A stretch of DNA of 64,000 bases from Corynebacterium sp. (GCF_030532715.1 NZ_JAUNKO010000001.1:1-64000), one strand, 5' to 3'; positions 8,810 through 19,228 are shown, counted from the stretch's first letter. Program-made: numbers and translations. The notes: a model not told the origin generated them from the letters alone.

Positions 8810-10732
8810 TTAACCTGCGTCTTCGGACGTTTGGGCGGCAACGATGGTGTCGGCCCATTCGTCGATGGCGGCGACGACTCCCGCGACGTCGAGACCCAAT
8901 TGCTGCAACAGCTCGCCGCGGGAAGCATGGTCAAGGAATTGCTCCGGCACCGCCAAATGTCGAATCGGCGTATCAATCTCGGCGGCGCTCAGCACCTCGG
9001 AAAGCAACGAGCCCACGCCGCCATGAATCACGCCGTCCTCGAGCGTAACCACAAGGTCATGGTCGGCAGCCAAGGCCACCAACGACGGCGCAATCGGCAC
9101 CACCCACCGCGGATCAACCACCGTGACATTGCACCCGGAATTGCGCAATTGTTCGGCGGCAGCGACGGCCACGTGCGCGAACGCACCGACGCTGACAATC
9201 AAGACGTCGATAGCATCATCGGCGTCGTCGGCGTCCTGGTAGGACAGAATATCCACCCCGTCGTCGAGGGTATCCACCGCGGGCAGCACCTGCGGCAACG
9301 AACCCTTCGGGAACCGCACCACGGTCGGCCCCGTGGTCACCTCCAGCGCCTCGTTAAACTGTTCTTTCAGCTGCTCGCCGTCGCGCGGGGCGGCGATCCG
9401 GATACCCGGGACGATGCCAGTGACCGCAAGGTCCCACACCCCGTTATGGCTTGCGCCGTCGTTTCCGGTAATACCCGCGCGGTCCAACACGAGCGTCATG
9501 GGAAGCTTCAGCAACGCCGCGTCCATCAGCAGTTGATCGAACGCGCGGTTTAAAAACGTGGAGTAGATGGCCACCACAGGGTGCAGCCCGCCCAACGCAA
9601 GACCCGCGGCGGACGCCACCGCATGCTGCTCGGCAATCCCCACATCAAACATCCGGTCGGGGAACTTCGCGCCGAACGGCGCCACGCCCGTCGGCCCCGC
9701 CATCGCCGCCGTGATAGCCACAATGTCGGTGCGGCGCTCGCCCGCAGCAATCAACTCCGCCGAAAACACCTCCGTCCACCCCGGTTCCGAAATCTTCACC
9801 GGTAAACCAGTTTCGGGGTTCATCACCCCGGTGGAGTGCATGAGGTCATCAACGTTGTTTTCCGCAGGCGCATAGCCGCGCCCCTTCTCCGTAACCACGT
9901 GAACGATAATCGGCCCCTCGTAGTCCCGCGCGTACCGAAACGCGTTTTCCAGCTGCTTCAAGTTGTGCCCGTCAACCGGGCCAACGGACTTGATCCCCAA
10001 CTCCGGAAACAAGTCCGTGGGAATCACGGTGTACTTCACGCCCTCCTTCAGCGCGTGCATCACCTCAAAGGTGCGCTTGCCCACCCAGCCCATCGAATTC
10101 AGGGTGTTTTTCCCCTGGCCCATCACCTTGTCGTAGAACGGTTGCATGCGCAGCTCGGCCAAGTTGTTGGCCAGCCCGCCAATCGTGGGCGAATAGCTGC
10201 GGCCATTGTCGTTGACCACGATCACTAGGTTTCGGTCCTGGTTGGCGGCGATGTTATTCAGCGCCTCCCAACACATGCCGCCGGTCAGCGCACCGTCCCC
10301 CACCACGGCCACCACCTTCCGGTCAGTTTGCTCTGTAAGCGCAAACGCTTTCGCTAGGCCATCCGCATATGACAGCGATGCGGACGCGTGGCTGGACTCC
10401 GTCCAATCGTGCTCGGATTCCGCCCGGCAGGTGTATCCAGAGAGCCCTCCTTGTTGGCGCAGGGTGTCAAACGCCGCAGCCCGTCCGGTGAGAATCTTGT
10501 GCACATAGCTTTGGTGGCTGGTATCAAAAATGATCGGGTCTTTCGGCGATTGGAACACTCGATGCAGTGCGATGGAAAGCTCCACAACGCCAAGGTTTGG
10601 CCCGAGGTGACCACCAGTAGCGGAGACTTTCTCCACCAAAAAATTCCGAATCTCTGCGGCTAGATCCTCTAATTGCTGGGAAGATAACCCCGCGAGATCG
10701 GCCGGCGAAGCGATGCTGTGAAGAATGCCCAT
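8810..10732 (-). CDS. dxs: 1-deoxy-D-xylulose-5-phosphate synthase
   Basis: 640 residues. Thiamine-diphosphate binding is marked by [16 protein letters not shown] (about 146-161) with the asparagine of the [14 protein letters not shown] segment. The N-terminal [22 protein letters not shown] and [12 protein letters not shown] are Dxs signatures, and the [18 protein letters not shown] segment marks the pyrimidine-binding domain. It condenses pyruvate and glyceraldehyde-3-phosphate in the first step of the MEP isoprenoid pathway. The gene order matches Rv2681/Rv2682c. Confidence 0.97.
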   Translation of the reverse strand: MGILHSIASPADLAGLSSQQLEDLAAEIRNFLVEKVSATGGHLGPNLGVVELSIALHRVFQSPKDPIIFDTSHQSYVHKILTGRAAAFDTLRQQGGLSGYTCRAESEHDWTESSHASASLSYADGLAKAFALTEQTDRKVVAVVGDGALTGGMCWEALNNIAANQDRNLVIVVNDNGRSYSPTIGGLANNLAELRMQPFYDKVMGQGKNTLNSMGWVGKRTFEVMHALKEGVKYTVIPTDLFPELGIKSVGPVDGHNLKQLENAFRYARDYEGPIIVHVVTEKGRGYAPAENNVDDLMHSTGVMNPETGLPVKISEPGWTEVFSAELIAAGERRTDIVAITAAMAGPTGVAPFGAKFPDRMFDVGIAEQHAVASAAGLALGGLHPVVAIYSTFLNRAFDQLLMDAALLKLPMTLVLDRAGITGNDGASHNGVWDLAVTGIVPGIRIAAPRDGEQLKEQFNEALEVTTGPTVVRFPKGSLPQVLPAVDTLDDGVDILSYQDADDADDAIDVLIVSVGAFAHVAVAAAEQLRNSGCNVTVVDPRWVVPIAPSLVALAADHDLVVTLEDGVIHGGVGSLLSEVLSAAEIDTPIRHLAVPEQFLDHASRGELLQQLGLDVAGVVAAIDEWADTIVAAQTSEDAG

Positions 10733-10790
10733 GAGAGTGCGTCGAAGACCTTTACATCAGGTGGCTGGATGAACGGTGATGGCGGCTATT

Positions 10791-12074
10791 CTACCCGTCG
10801 TTGCCTGACAGAGCCGCCTTCTGACCCTCATATCCTAAATGAACCGGTTCGAAAAGACCGAAGGTTTCACTATGGTGCGTACCAGGAAACGCGTTGATCA
10901 CAGCCAATCTGGTCATTGCGTATCCATGTTCGTACCAGCTTCCGCAATCACGTGCGAACGTCGCGGGGTCACACCCCACGTGCAGCACCACCCGCGGGCG
11001 AGCAGCGGCAATCGCGGCGACAACCTCGGCACCAGCGCCCTTGCGCGGCGGATCCAGAATCACGGCATCGGGGGTGGGCAACTGCGGCACCAAATCGGCC
11101 ACGTCCCCGCGGTGGAACCGCACCGGGGATTCCCGCAAGGCACGCGCCCCATGCCGGGCGGCCGTTGGGAACGTCTCCACGGAATGCACAGCGTACGTAT
11201 CGGAAGCGCTGGCGGACAGGGCGTCGAGAAGCGCGGGGATAAACAGCCCCACACCGCCGTACAAATCCCAGCCGATGCCGGCGCCCGGGTGGCCGGTAAG
11301 CGTGTCCCGCAGCCAACTCGCAGCGAGTTCGACGTAAGTTGCGGGGGCGGCCTCGTGCGCCTGCCAAAACGCGGTGGCGGGGAGCCGATACTCCACCCCA
11401 AGTACCTCTTGGTACACCAGTTCGGAGCCCTCGAGGACGCGTTCCACTCGGTGCCGACGCCGCCCACGCCGCACTTGACGAACCTCCGTGATCGTGCGCG
11501 CGCCGTCCGTCCCCAACGCAACCACCACCTCCGCACCGGGGGTAAAACGCCGCGCCCCTTCACCCACAATTCCGTCAAGCAAACCGATTGGAGCCTGTGC
11601 GCACTGCTCCCGCCACACCACGTCATTACCCCCGTCTTCGCGCACGCCGGCGCGGCCCTGATCGTCCACCCCCAGCCGCCAGCGTGTCCGCCACTCCACA
11701 TTCGGCTCCAGCGGAATCTCCGCGCACTCCGGCACCGACTCCAAGCCCGCGATACGCCGCAGCTGATCCTGCACGATCGAAGCTTTCATCGACAACTCCG
11801 CGGCGGGGAGCACCATGCCGAAATCGCAACACCCCGCCCCGCTTCTCGACGCCGCGCACCGCTGCTCAACGCGCAGCTCAGACGGGCGCAACACCTCGAG
11901 GATGACCCCCTTGAGCCAAGCGGTTTTCACCCTGGTAATCCGCACTCGCAGCACGTCGCCCGGCAGCCCACCTCGAACCAAACACACGCGCGAATCCTCC
12001 GCGAGTGAGCCGACCCCGACGCCGCCATGCGCCAGGCGAAGGATCGTTACCTCAACAACATCACCAAAAATCAT
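10791..12074 (-). CDS. TrmA/RumA-type RNA (uracil-5-)-methyltransferase
   Basis: 427 residues with an N-terminal TRAM domain (VVEVTILRLAHGGVGVGSL), an S-adenosylmethionine fold (GWDLYGGVGLFIPAL), the DPPRKGAG motif and the nucleophile region HVGCDPATFARD, where the second catalytic cysteine is kept. The C-terminal HHSETFGLFEPV is also a family signature. It corresponds to Rv2689c by position. Whether it modifies tRNA U54 or 23S rRNA cannot be told. Its ATG overlaps the DUF3159 stop by 4 bases (ATGA). Confidence 0.9.
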   Translation of the reverse strand: MIFGDVVEVTILRLAHGGVGVGSLAEDSRVCLVRGGLPGDVLRVRITRVKTAWLKGVILEVLRPSELRVEQRCAASRSGAGCCDFGMVLPAAELSMKASIVQDQLRRIAGLESVPECAEIPLEPNVEWRTRWRLGVDDQGRAGVREDGGNDVVWREQCAQAPIGLLDGIVGEGARRFTPGAEVVVALGTDGARTITEVRQVRRGRRRHRVERVLEGSELVYQEVLGVEYRLPATAFWQAHEAAPATYVELAASWLRDTLTGHPGAGIGWDLYGGVGLFIPALLDALSASASDTYAVHSVETFPTAARHGARALRESPVRFHRGDVADLVPQLPTPDAVILDPPRKGAGAEVVAAIAAARPRVVLHVGCDPATFARDCGSWYEHGYAMTRLAVINAFPGTHHSETFGLFEPVHLGYEGQKAALSGNDG

Positions 12075-12706
12075 TCCAATGCCTCACGCGCACGCCGCAC
12101 AGCCCAAACCGAAAGCAGCAACACCAATCCAGTGAGCGGCCAACCCATAGCAATGCGCGTGACCGCAAGCGCAGTGGTGGCGTCACTCTGATACAGCCAA
12201 TTCTGCACCACAAACCGTGCTGCGAACACGAGTGTCCACCCGATCGTGGCAATCGCGTACGCCCGCCGCGCGCGCGGCACCTTGCGCCACGCCATGTTTT
12301 CCCCGTTGATGCCCCGCCAAATGACGCCCACCATCGGCCACTTCACCACCACCGACACTGCGAACACAATGCCGTACAACAAATACATCCAAATGCCGTA
12401 CAGGAAATAGCCCTTCGCAGAACCCGTGCCCCAAGCGATCGCCGCGCCAATGGCCACGCCGAAAAAGCCGGAAAACGCCGGCTGCAAGTTTTCCTTGCGC
12501 ACCAGCCGCCAAATCAACACCGCTACGGCCACCCCCACCGCCGCGCACAGCGCCGGCACGAGGCCATAAAAGTTATTGACCGGAACCAGCACCAAAATCG
12601 GCAGTGTTGAGGAAACTAAACCCCCGAGCCCACCCATCTGGTCCAACATGGAAGGTTGCGAATCATCCTGAGCCTCTCCATGGCCCCCCAGGTGCGCCCG
12701 TGTCAC
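12071..12706 (-). CDS. DUF3159 integral membrane protein
   Basis: 211 residues with five or six predicted membrane segments and the family pattern MLDQMGGLGGLVSSTLPILVLVPVN near the N-terminus and GYFLYGIWMYLLYG in the middle. GTG start at 12706 shares four bases (GTGA) with the end of the DUF3710 gene, so the pair is translationally coupled. Actinobacteria-specific family of unknown function; the operon with a TrmA-type methylase and DUF3710 is conserved. Confidence 0.88.
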   Translation of the reverse strand: MTRAHLGGHGEAQDDSQPSMLDQMGGLGGLVSSTLPILVLVPVNNFYGLVPALCAAVGVAVAVLIWRLVRKENLQPAFSGFFGVAIGAAIAWGTGSAKGYFLYGIWMYLLYGIVFAVSVVVKWPMVGVIWRGINGENMAWRKVPRARRAYAIATIGWTLVFAARFVVQNWLYQSDATTALAVTRIAMGWPLTGLVLLLSVWAVRRAREALE

Positions 12707-13641
12707 CGAGGTTCAGCCTTCATCTGCTGGAACGCGGACGCCGCTGGCCCCTTCGGAGGCGCCGGCGAAGCCAACCGCGGCGGCGTGATCGAACCCGACC
12801 CTTGGGGCCGTGCGCGCTCTGCGCCTTGCTGCTGCCGCGCAGCTTGGTGGGCCTGCCCGGCCTTGGCCGCCTGGTGTGCGTGTTGGGGCTGCGCCGCCTG
12901 CTGGGCCTGCGCCGCTTGCTGGGCTTGCGCCTTGCGCTTTTCCATTGCCTCGATCACATGGTTGGCCAGCACATCCGGCAACGCCACCGGCAGCGAGGTA
13001 CCCGCCATCATCGGCTGATCACCACGGCTCACAAACGTACGTGCGGTGACCTCGCGGCCCATGGCGGCCATTTCCTGCTCCAACGAATTCGGGGCGATCA
13101 CCGTCATCCGCAGCATCCAACGGGGCCCATCCACGCCGATGATGCGCACCGTCACCTCGTCCCTGCGGCCAACCACTTCCCTGCCCCACGGGCCATGCTC
13201 GATTCGAACAAGGTAATTCTCAGAGCGCATGTCCTCTGCGAGCTTCTTCGTAGCTTCCCGCCACTGGCCGCCGCCACGGGGCGCGGCAAATGCCACTGGT
13301 GTAATACGTCCATATTGCGTGACAACGTGCAGCATTCGGGGTCCGGTTTCGCCCATTTCCAATTGCACTTCCGAACCAATAGGCAAAGGAATTTGTACGC
13401 TACCTAAATTGAGAATTCCATGAGAAAAATCCGAGAAATCGAAATCTTCAATATTTACGGAATCTGCGTCAAAGGGGCCACTATCGCCCGAGATTGCGTC
13501 ATGGATAGGATCCGGCGCCTCTCCGTCGCCCTCATCAGCCAACGCATCTGCCTCAGCGGTTAAAGGCGCGGGGTACTCTTCGTCCAGCTCCGCATAGCTG
13601 AGGTCCGCGTCTTCACCCTTCTTTTTCCCAAATGGCCACAT
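12703..13641 (-). CDS. DUF3710 family protein with Gln/Ala-rich tail
   Basis: From the ATG at 13641 (MWPFGKKKG, AGGAAGGA upstream) 312 residues: a short basic start, an acidic linker to about residue 75, the DUF3710 core at about 75-235, and a C-terminal low-complexity tail (QAQQAAQAQQAAQPQ, then HQAAKAGQAHQAARQQQG) of about 75 residues. No signal peptide. It heads the DUF3710-DUF3159-TrmA operon, downstream of dut. Function unknown. Confidence 0.88.
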   Translation of the reverse strand: MWPFGKKKGEDADLSYAELDEEYPAPLTAEADALADEGDGEAPDPIHDAISGDSGPFDADSVNIEDFDFSDFSHGILNLGSVQIPLPIGSEVQLEMGETGPRMLHVVTQYGRITPVAFAAPRGGGQWREATKKLAEDMRSENYLVRIEHGPWGREVVGRRDEVTVRIIGVDGPRWMLRMTVIAPNSLEQEMAAMGREVTARTFVSRGDQPMMAGTSLPVALPDVLANHVIEAMEKRKAQAQQAAQAQQAAQPQHAHQAAKAGQAHQAARQQQGAERARPQGSGSITPPRLASPAPPKGPAASAFQQMKAEPR

Positions 13642-13731
13642 TGCCACGTCGTTCCTTCCTAAACATTGTTGGTCGAGCATCGTTGTGGCACGACGCCTAC
13701 TATGCTGTCGAGCCTACTGCACCTGAAACGC

Positions 13732-14217
13732 TCACTGGATATGGTTTGCTGACGTGTTTACACCCGTGGAACCATACCCGTCTACTCCTCGAACTGTCTG
13801 GTCAAGTTCGGCGACTTCAATAAAGTCACACAACTCGACCTTTTGAATTACAAGTTGTGCAATTCGATCACCCCGAGAAATAACTATTGCTTCCCGCGGA
13901 TCCAGATTAATCAAACATACTTTGAGCTCACCACGATAGTCCGCATCCACCGTTCCAGGGGTATTCACAATACTCAAACCATGCTTGGCGGCCATGCCGG
14001 AACGCGGATGAATCAACCCCACATACCCCAGCGGCAGCGCAATGGCCACGCCCGTGCCAACGAGCACCCGTTCCCCAGGTTCCAAGCGCACATCTTCGGT
14101 ACTAGCAAGATCCACACCAGCGTCCCCACGATGAGCGCGCTGCGGGATGGGCATATCGGGATCTAAGCGACGTAAATGTACCCGCGTTAAGGGCACGTCA
14201 GGTTGTTGTTCAATCAC
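13732..14217 (-). CDS. dut: dUTP diphosphatase
   Basis: All five motifs of trimeric dUTPases are present in order: [44 protein letters not shown] and the C-terminal glycine-rich arm [10 protein letters not shown]. It hydrolyses dUTP to dUMP, keeping uracil out of DNA. I chose the GTG at 14217 (161 residues), close to the usual 150-155; an ATG at 14277 would add 20 basic residues with no family counterpart. Position matches Rv2697c; the divergent neighbour is DUF3093. Confidence 0.95.
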   Translation of the reverse strand: MIEQQPDVPLTRVHLRRLDPDMPIPQRAHRGDAGVDLASTEDVRLEPGERVLVGTGVAIALPLGYVGLIHPRSGMAAKHGLSIVNTPGTVDADYRGELKVCLINLDPREAIVISRGDRIAQLVIQKVELCDFIEVAELDQTVRGVDGYGSTGVNTSANHIQ

Positions 14218-14363
14218 GGCCACTAGCGTACGTGGTCGCACACGCCGGCGCCGTGATTCACCACGCACTGCCACCATGCAATCAGGAGTCTCGTGTTACG
14301 AATCTAGCCCTGAACAGGACCGCTCCTGCGGCAGTCATACTTGGTGCAGTAGACTCGAGCTTT

Positions 14364-14864
14364 GTGATTGAAAGCGCAGCGAAACCTCCCCGTGAGCTCT
14401 ACCGGGAACGCCAATGGGTGCCGTGGCACTGGTGGATTTTCGGCGGGTTCATTGTGATGTTACTTGCAGCTCAGATCGGCCATAACCGGGCCTCCGCCTG
14501 GCTTTATGGTTCCGCTATCGTGTTCGGCGCACTGGCTATCTGGTCATTGCTTTCGCTTTCCAGCACCACCGTGATTGTTGAAGAAGATGCTGAGGGCACC
14601 CGCTGGCTGCGCGCAGGCAACGCCATGTTGCCAGCCGACGTGGTGTCCAAAGCCCTCATGGTGCCAGCCACAGCGAAGCGCAACGCCATGGGCAAACAGC
14701 TCGACCCAGCAGCATTCGTCGTCTCCCACGGCTGGGTCCCGCAGATGGCAATGTTCGTCCTGGGCGATCCGGACGACCCCACCCCGTACTGGCTTATTGG
14801 CTCAAAAAACCCAGAAGCACTGTTAGCTGCGTTTCTCCCCCATCCGACGCAACCAACAAGCTAA
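14364..14864 (+). CDS. DUF3093 membrane protein
   Basis: From the GTG at 14364 the product has 166 residues: VIESAAKPPRELYRERQWVP, then two membrane segments (about 22-40 and 48-66), then a soluble domain ending in FVLGDPDDPTPYWLIGSKNPEAL, the family signature. The frame is open to 14232 but this part is not conserved and overlaps dut. Matches Rv2698 by order. Function unknown. Confidence 0.87.
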   Translation: MIESAAKPPRELYRERQWVPWHWWIFGGFIVMLLAAQIGHNRASAWLYGSAIVFGALAIWSLLSLSSTTVIVEEDAEGTRWLRAGNAMLPADVVSKALMVPATAKRNAMGKQLDPAAFVVSHGWVPQMAMFVLGDPDDPTPYWLIGSKNPEALLAAFLPHPTQPTS

Positions 14865-14975
14865 CCAATCGTCCTAGGAAAGCTGTAGGAAAGCTACTCC
14901 CAGTTCAGCTTGCTTGCTCGGGCGCGCGCCACCTGCCGCGCCGAGCAATAATCCCCCACACCCCACGGATGGGAG

Positions 14976-15269
14976 TTAGGCGCAGTCGAGGCAGATGATG
15001 GTGCCGTCGTCTTCCACGTGGGAAATTCGATTTCGACGCTGCACAATAAAGCAGCTTCCGCACGTAAATTCGTCTTGGCGGCGCGGGACGACGGTGACGT
15101 TAAGTTCTTCGCCCGAGAGGTCCACTGCCGGGAGGTCGAATGGCTCCACGATTTCACCGTCGTCGTCCATGCCGTTGTTGATGCTTTCGGCAGCTTTGAG
15201 GCCTTCGAGGGAATCCGTTTCCAGGTCGTCTTCCGCGCGTCGACGCGGGGCGTCGTAATCAGTTGCCAT
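14976..15269 (-). CDS. DUF4193 family protein, probable zinc ribbon
   Basis: 97 residues from the ATG at 15269 (MATDYDAPRRRAEDDLE). The N-terminal half is acidic; the C-terminal half has two CxxC pairs (FTCGSCFIV and ICLDCA) that look like a zinc ribbon. Small Actinobacteria-specific family (Rv2699c type). The frame is open to 15380 but the conserved N-terminus starts at MATDYD. Function unknown; the fold and neighbours hint at a transcription- or translation-associated factor, which is only inference. Confidence 0.88.
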   Translation of the reverse strand: MATDYDAPRRRAEDDLETDSLEGLKAAESINNGMDDDGEIVEPFDLPAVDLSGEELNVTVVPRRQDEFTCGSCFIVQRRNRISHVEDDGTIICLDCA

Positions 15270-15444
15270 GAGGTTTGGTCCTTTATCGGTAACTAATTTG
15301 GGTGCCCGCTTTCTCGTGCAGGATCCCAAGATGTGCAACGTATCTGCGCGCATATTAGGCGACAAAAATGTCTTTGTCACGTCATGGACTTACCCCGGCG
15401 TGTCCCTGCTGCTTGGACTGAATGTTGATGCTGCAAACTGCGGA

Positions 15445-16260
15445 TTAGGGTATTGGTGTAGCCGGAACAAGTTCTAGGAAATCGTCGGCGATTCCGGGAA
15501 CGCAGGCGCGGACGGGCCAACCTGCGGCGGACGGGGCGTCGGTACTCGGGGTGTACACCACTGCTCCGGCTTGTTGCGCGATGAGCGCGCCCGCCGCGAA
15601 ATCCCACGCATTGAGTCCGTGTTCGTAGTACGCGTCGACTTGCCCGGCGGCGAGCATGCAGAGATCGAGCGCCGCACTACCCAGCCGACGAATGTCCCGC
15701 ACCTGCGGCAGGACGCGGGTAAGCAATTTCGCCTGGTGGCCGCGGCGCACGGCGTCATAACTAAACCCGGTGGCCACCAAACTGGTTTGCAAATCGCTGG
15801 CGTCGCGCACGTACATACGTTCGGGCTCTTGCCCGGGTATTTGCCGCCACGCGCCGTTGCCTATCGACGCCGCGTACAGCACGCCGCCAACAACGTCCAC
15901 CACCGCGCCCGCCAGCACGCGGCCCTCCACACGCGCCGCGATGGACACGGCGTAAGCGGGCTGCCCATACAAGAAATTCACGGTGCCGTCGATGGGGTCC
16001 ACCACCCACGTCACGCCGCTGTCACTGTCGCGGGTAGAGCCTTCCTCCCCACGCAAGCCATCGCGGGGGCGCAGCCGCGCCAGCCGGTCAGAGATAAACC
16101 GCTCTGAAGCTTCGTCGACGACTGTCACGGGGTCCACGTTGGAGCTTTTCCAGCGCGTACCTTCAGCGAGATCCTCTAACTCCATGGCGCTGCCCCGAAT
16201 GAGCTCAGCGGCCTCCGTTGCTACCGTACTAGCGATCGATTCCAAGTGTCGCACATCCAT
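15445..16260 (-). CDS. suhB: Inositol monophosphatase family protein (SuhB-like)
   Basis: 271 residues. Metal-site motifs of the Li-sensitive phosphatase family are visible: GEEG (about 71-74), WVVDPIDGTVNF (about 85-96) and LNAWDFAAG (about 218-226). Family knowledge: dephosphorylates myo-inositol 1-phosphate and related sugar phosphates, feeding phosphatidylinositol, mannoside and mycothiol synthesis. Position matches Rv2701c, divergent from ppgK. Confidence 0.9.
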   Translation of the reverse strand: MDVRHLESIASTVATEAAELIRGSAMELEDLAEGTRWKSSNVDPVTVVDEASERFISDRLARLRPRDGLRGEEGSTRDSDSGVTWVVDPIDGTVNFLYGQPAYAVSIAARVEGRVLAGAVVDVVGGVLYAASIGNGAWRQIPGQEPERMYVRDASDLQTSLVATGFSYDAVRRGHQAKLLTRVLPQVRDIRRLGSAALDLCMLAAGQVDAYYEHGLNAWDFAAGALIAQQAGAVVYTPSTDAPSAAGWPVRACVPGIADDFLELVPATPIP

Positions 16261-16353
16261 AGCACACCATTGTCCCCAACATTGCCGGTGCGCGCAGCGC
16301 AGGTGCCACCACAGGCTGGCTTAGGTTGCCGAAAAAAATTTTGGTACCCCAAG

Positions 16354-16359
16354 TACAAT
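16354..16359 (+). promoter_or_regulatory. -10 element of a probable leaderless ppgK promoter
   Basis: TACAAT lies 7 bases before the ATG at 16367, so transcription starting at the usual distance would begin on or beside the start codon. I see no Shine-Dalgarno sequence and no convincing -35 box. Leaderless transcripts are common in corynebacteria, so this would explain the missing ribosome site. A nearby upstream ATG at 16358 overlaps the -10 element and is therefore unlikely as the start. Confidence 0.45.
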
Positions 16360-16366
16360 GTTGGCT

Positions 16367-17119
16367 ATGACGCGCATCGGATTTGGCATTGATGTTGGAG
16401 GCTCGGGTGTTAAAGGCGCCCGAGTGAATTTGGATACCGGGGAGTTCATCGGCGAGCGAATCAAAATACTCACGCCGAAACCAGCAACCCCCGACGCCGT
16501 AGCGGACACCGTCCTACAAATCGTGCGCACCGCCGAGTGGGAGGGCCCGGTGGGCATCACGCTGCCATCCGTGGTGCATGGGCAACGCGCCCTCACCGCG
16601 GCGAATATTGACCCCACATGGGTGGACACCGACGTCCAAGAATTGTTCACTCGCCACCTCGGCGACCGTGACATTTCCGTACTCAACGATGCCGACGCTG
16701 CCGGCATCGCCGAAACCGCCTTCGGCGAGGAACAAACCCGCAACGGGGCCGTAATCTTCCTCACCTTCGGCACCGGCATTGGCTCCGCGTTCCTAGTCAA
16801 CGGCACCCTGTTCCCCAACACCGAAATCGGCCACCTCATTGTGGATGGCGTCGAAGCGGAACACTTCGCTTCCTCTGCGGTGAAGGAACGGGAAGAATTA
16901 AGCTACGGCAAATGGGCCAAACGGGTCACCAAAGTGCTGTGCGAATACGAGCGCCTTTTCTGGCCTGACCTGTTCGTAGTTGGCGGCGGCATTTCCCGCA
17001 AACACGAAAAGTGGGTGCCCCGCCTCGAGTGCAAAACCCCGGTCATTGCCGCGAAATTGCGCAACACCGCGGGCATTGTTGGGGCCGCGATGGCTGTGGA
17101 AACCGGACTGAAACCTTAA
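16367..17119 (+). CDS. ppgK: Polyphosphate glucokinase
   Basis: 250 residues from ATG 16367 ([20 protein letters not shown]). ROK-type sugar kinase fold: phosphate-binding [11 protein letters not shown], catalytic [10 protein letters not shown] and [16 protein letters not shown]. Actinobacterial PpgK phosphorylates glucose with polyphosphate or ATP, which feeds glycolysis independently of the PTS. It sits directly upstream of sigA as in Rv2702-Rv2703. Confidence 0.93.
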   Translation: MTRIGFGIDVGGSGVKGARVNLDTGEFIGERIKILTPKPATPDAVADTVLQIVRTAEWEGPVGITLPSVVHGQRALTAANIDPTWVDTDVQELFTRHLGDRDISVLNDADAAGIAETAFGEEQTRNGAVIFLTFGTGIGSAFLVNGTLFPNTEIGHLIVDGVEAEHFASSAVKEREELSYGKWAKRVTKVLCEYERLFWPDLFVVGGGISRKHEKWVPRLECKTPVIAAKLRNTAGIVGAAMAVETGLKP

Positions 17120-17405
17120 CGGCACACAACCATTTGCAGTGATTTGCTCTATACTTGCGTGTTGACTGTGGAGACAAGTCGTCCGTGCAGCACAATTCAC
17201 CCACCAATACTTGCCGCTAGGGGCTGCCAAACATGCCCCTAGGCTGCGAAAACACGGGTTGGATTTGACGCGGAGAACTTGACTGATGCATTCAGTGCGC
17301 TCCATATGTCAGGTGGCGTAGCGGCAGCCAATGCGTTGGCTCGATTTGCTGCGACCACTGGCCATGCAGCACACTACTTCGAGTACTCAAGGCGAAAGGG
17401 CGTAC

Positions 17406-19037
17406 GTGGCAGCCACTGATCCCTCAGAAACGGCACAGACCGAAGGAACCACCACAACGGTGAAGAAAACGGCAGCGAAGAAAGCCGTCAGGAAAACTGC
17501 CCGGAAGGCAGCACCGCGCACCGCACGCAAAGCGGCGGCCCCAGCTGAACCCGCGGCAACCGCGGACAGCACCACGACGGGCGCCGCCTCGGGAGCCTCG
17601 GAGACTGCCGCATCGGAAACCACCACTACGGTGAAGAAGACGGCGAAAAAGGCCGCAAAAAAGACGGCGAAGAAAACTGCCGCAAAGAAGACTGTAAAGA
17701 AAGCCGCGAAGAAAACGGCCAAGAAGACAGCGAAGAAAACCGCGGCGAAAAAGACAGCGAAAAAGGCTGCCGCGAAGAAAACCACGGCGAAGAAGACCAC
17801 CAAAAAGGCCGCAACGAAGGCCGCTGCGCCGGTGGTGGACGACGATCAGATTACGGGCGCGCAGCTGGAAGACGACATCATCGACGACAGCAACGACGAT
17901 GAGTACGACGCCCTAATCCCCAGCGACGACGATTACGACGAAGACCCGTTGCCCGCTGACGAGGACAACGAACGCATCGACGATGATGAGGACGACTCCG
18001 CCAGCAGCGACGAAGAAGAGGAAGACGACGGTTCCTCCGTTTGGGACGAGGACGAATCCGCCGCATTGCGTCAGGCGCGTAAAGACGCCGAGCTCACGGC
18101 GTCGGCAGACTCCGTGCGCGCCTACCTCAAGCAAATCGGTAAGGTTGCGTTGCTCAACGCGGAGCAAGAAGTCTCCTTGGCGAAACGCATCGAAGCCGGG
18201 TTGTACGCTACTCACCGCATGGAGCAAATGGAGGAAGCGTACGCGGCGGGCGACAAGGAAGCGAAACTAACCCCCGCTGTCAAGCGCGACCTCCGCGCAA
18301 TTGCCCGAGACGGCCGCAAGGCGAAAAACCACCTGTTGGAAGCGAACCTCAGGCTCGTGGTGTCGCTGGCCAAGCGCTACACCGGCCGCGGCATGGCCTT
18401 CCTCGACCTCATCCAGGAAGGCAACCTTGGGCTGATCCGCGCGGTGGAGAAATTCGACTACACCAAAGGCTACAAATTCTCCACGTACGCCACTTGGTGG
18501 ATCCGGCAGGCGATCACCCGTGCCATGGCCGACCAGGCGCGCACCATTCGCATCCCCGTGCACATGGTGGAAGTGATTAACAAGCTGGGCCGGATTCAGC
18601 GCGAACTGTTGCAAGACCTCGGCCGCGAACCCACGCCGTTCGAACTGGCCAAGGAAATGGACATCACCGAAGAAAAAGTGCTGGAAATTCAACAGTACGC
18701 CCGTGAGCCCATCTCCCTGGACCAAACCATCGGCGACGAAGGCGACAGCCAACTCGGTGACTTCATCGAAGACTCCGAAGCCGTCGTAGCCGTCGATGCG
18801 GTGTCGTTCACGCTCCTGCAAGACCAATTGCAGGACGTGCTGCAAACCCTGTCCGAACGTGAAGCCGGCGTAGTGAAACTCCGCTTCGGTTTGACCGACG
18901 GCATGCCCCGCACCCTCGATGAAATCGGCCAAGTCTACGGGGTGACCCGCGAACGCATCCGGCAGATCGAGTCCAAAACCATGTCCAAGCTGCGCCACCC
19001 CTCGCGCTCACAAGTCCTCCGGGACTACTTGGACTAG
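17406..19037 (+). CDS. sigA: Primary RNA polymerase sigma factor SigA
   Basis: 543 residues from GTG 17406 (GAAAGG upstream). Three parts: a Lys/Ala-rich histone-H1-like N-terminus (about 18-140, repeats of AKKTAKK), an acidic stretch (about 145-220), then the sigma-70 core. Region 1.2 is at [15 protein letters not shown], region 2 at [16 protein letters not shown] through [20 protein letters not shown], and region 4 ends with [19 protein letters not shown]. Directs RNA polymerase to housekeeping promoters. The frame is open to 17331, without similarity. Confidence 0.96.
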   Translation: MAATDPSETAQTEGTTTTVKKTAAKKAVRKTARKAAPRTARKAAAPAEPAATADSTTTGAASGASETAASETTTTVKKTAKKAAKKTAKKTAAKKTVKKAAKKTAKKTAKKTAAKKTAKKAAAKKTTAKKTTKKAATKAAAPVVDDDQITGAQLEDDIIDDSNDDEYDALIPSDDDYDEDPLPADEDNERIDDDEDDSASSDEEEEDDGSSVWDEDESAALRQARKDAELTASADSVRAYLKQIGKVALLNAEQEVSLAKRIEAGLYATHRMEQMEEAYAAGDKEAKLTPAVKRDLRAIARDGRKAKNHLLEANLRLVVSLAKRYTGRGMAFLDLIQEGNLGLIRAVEKFDYTKGYKFSTYATWWIRQAITRAMADQARTIRIPVHMVEVINKLGRIQRELLQDLGREPTPFELAKEMDITEEKVLEIQQYAREPISLDQTIGDEGDSQLGDFIEDSEAVVAVDAVSFTLLQDQLQDVLQTLSEREAGVVKLRFGLTDGMPRTLDEIGQVYGVTRERIRQIESKTMSKLRHPSRSQVLRDYLD

Positions 19038-19074
19038 GTGTTGGAGGCGGCCAGCAGCCACCTCACAAACATCG

Positions 19075-19108
19075 AGGGCGCCACGCGACGAAAACTGCGT
19101 GGCGCCCT
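19075..19108 (+). terminator. Hairpin after sigA
   Basis: Arms AGGGCGCCACGC and GCGTGGCGCCCT pair perfectly around a 10-base loop. There is no T tract, so it may act with the second hairpin at 19180-19227 rather than alone. Confidence 0.6.
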
Positions 19109-19179
19109 TGAACAGTTTGAAGCCAACAGACGCTGGGGTGCGTCCGCGAACGTTAGGGGCGACCGCGGGCGTTAAGTTT

Positions 19180-19227
19180 GTCGTTTCATGCTTTATGAGC
19201 CGTGCACAGAAGCATGATACGACTTTT
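19180..19227 (+). terminator. Terminator between sigA and the convergent membrane protein gene
   Basis: Long hairpin with arms GTCGTTTCATGCTT and AAGCATGATACGAC (one mismatch), followed by TTTT on the plus strand. It ends two bases before the stop codon of the convergent gene, so it fits a terminator for transcripts from sigA. Confidence 0.7.
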
Positions 19228-19228
19228 A

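Noticed and set aside
10839..12008. 389-residue plus-strand open frame
   Set aside because: Antisense to the TrmA-type methyltransferase; Arg/Pro/His-rich shadow.
17640..17820. Repetitive AAGAAGAC-type DNA considered as a non-coding repeat
   Set aside because: It codes for the Lys-rich N-terminus of SigA in one uninterrupted frame.
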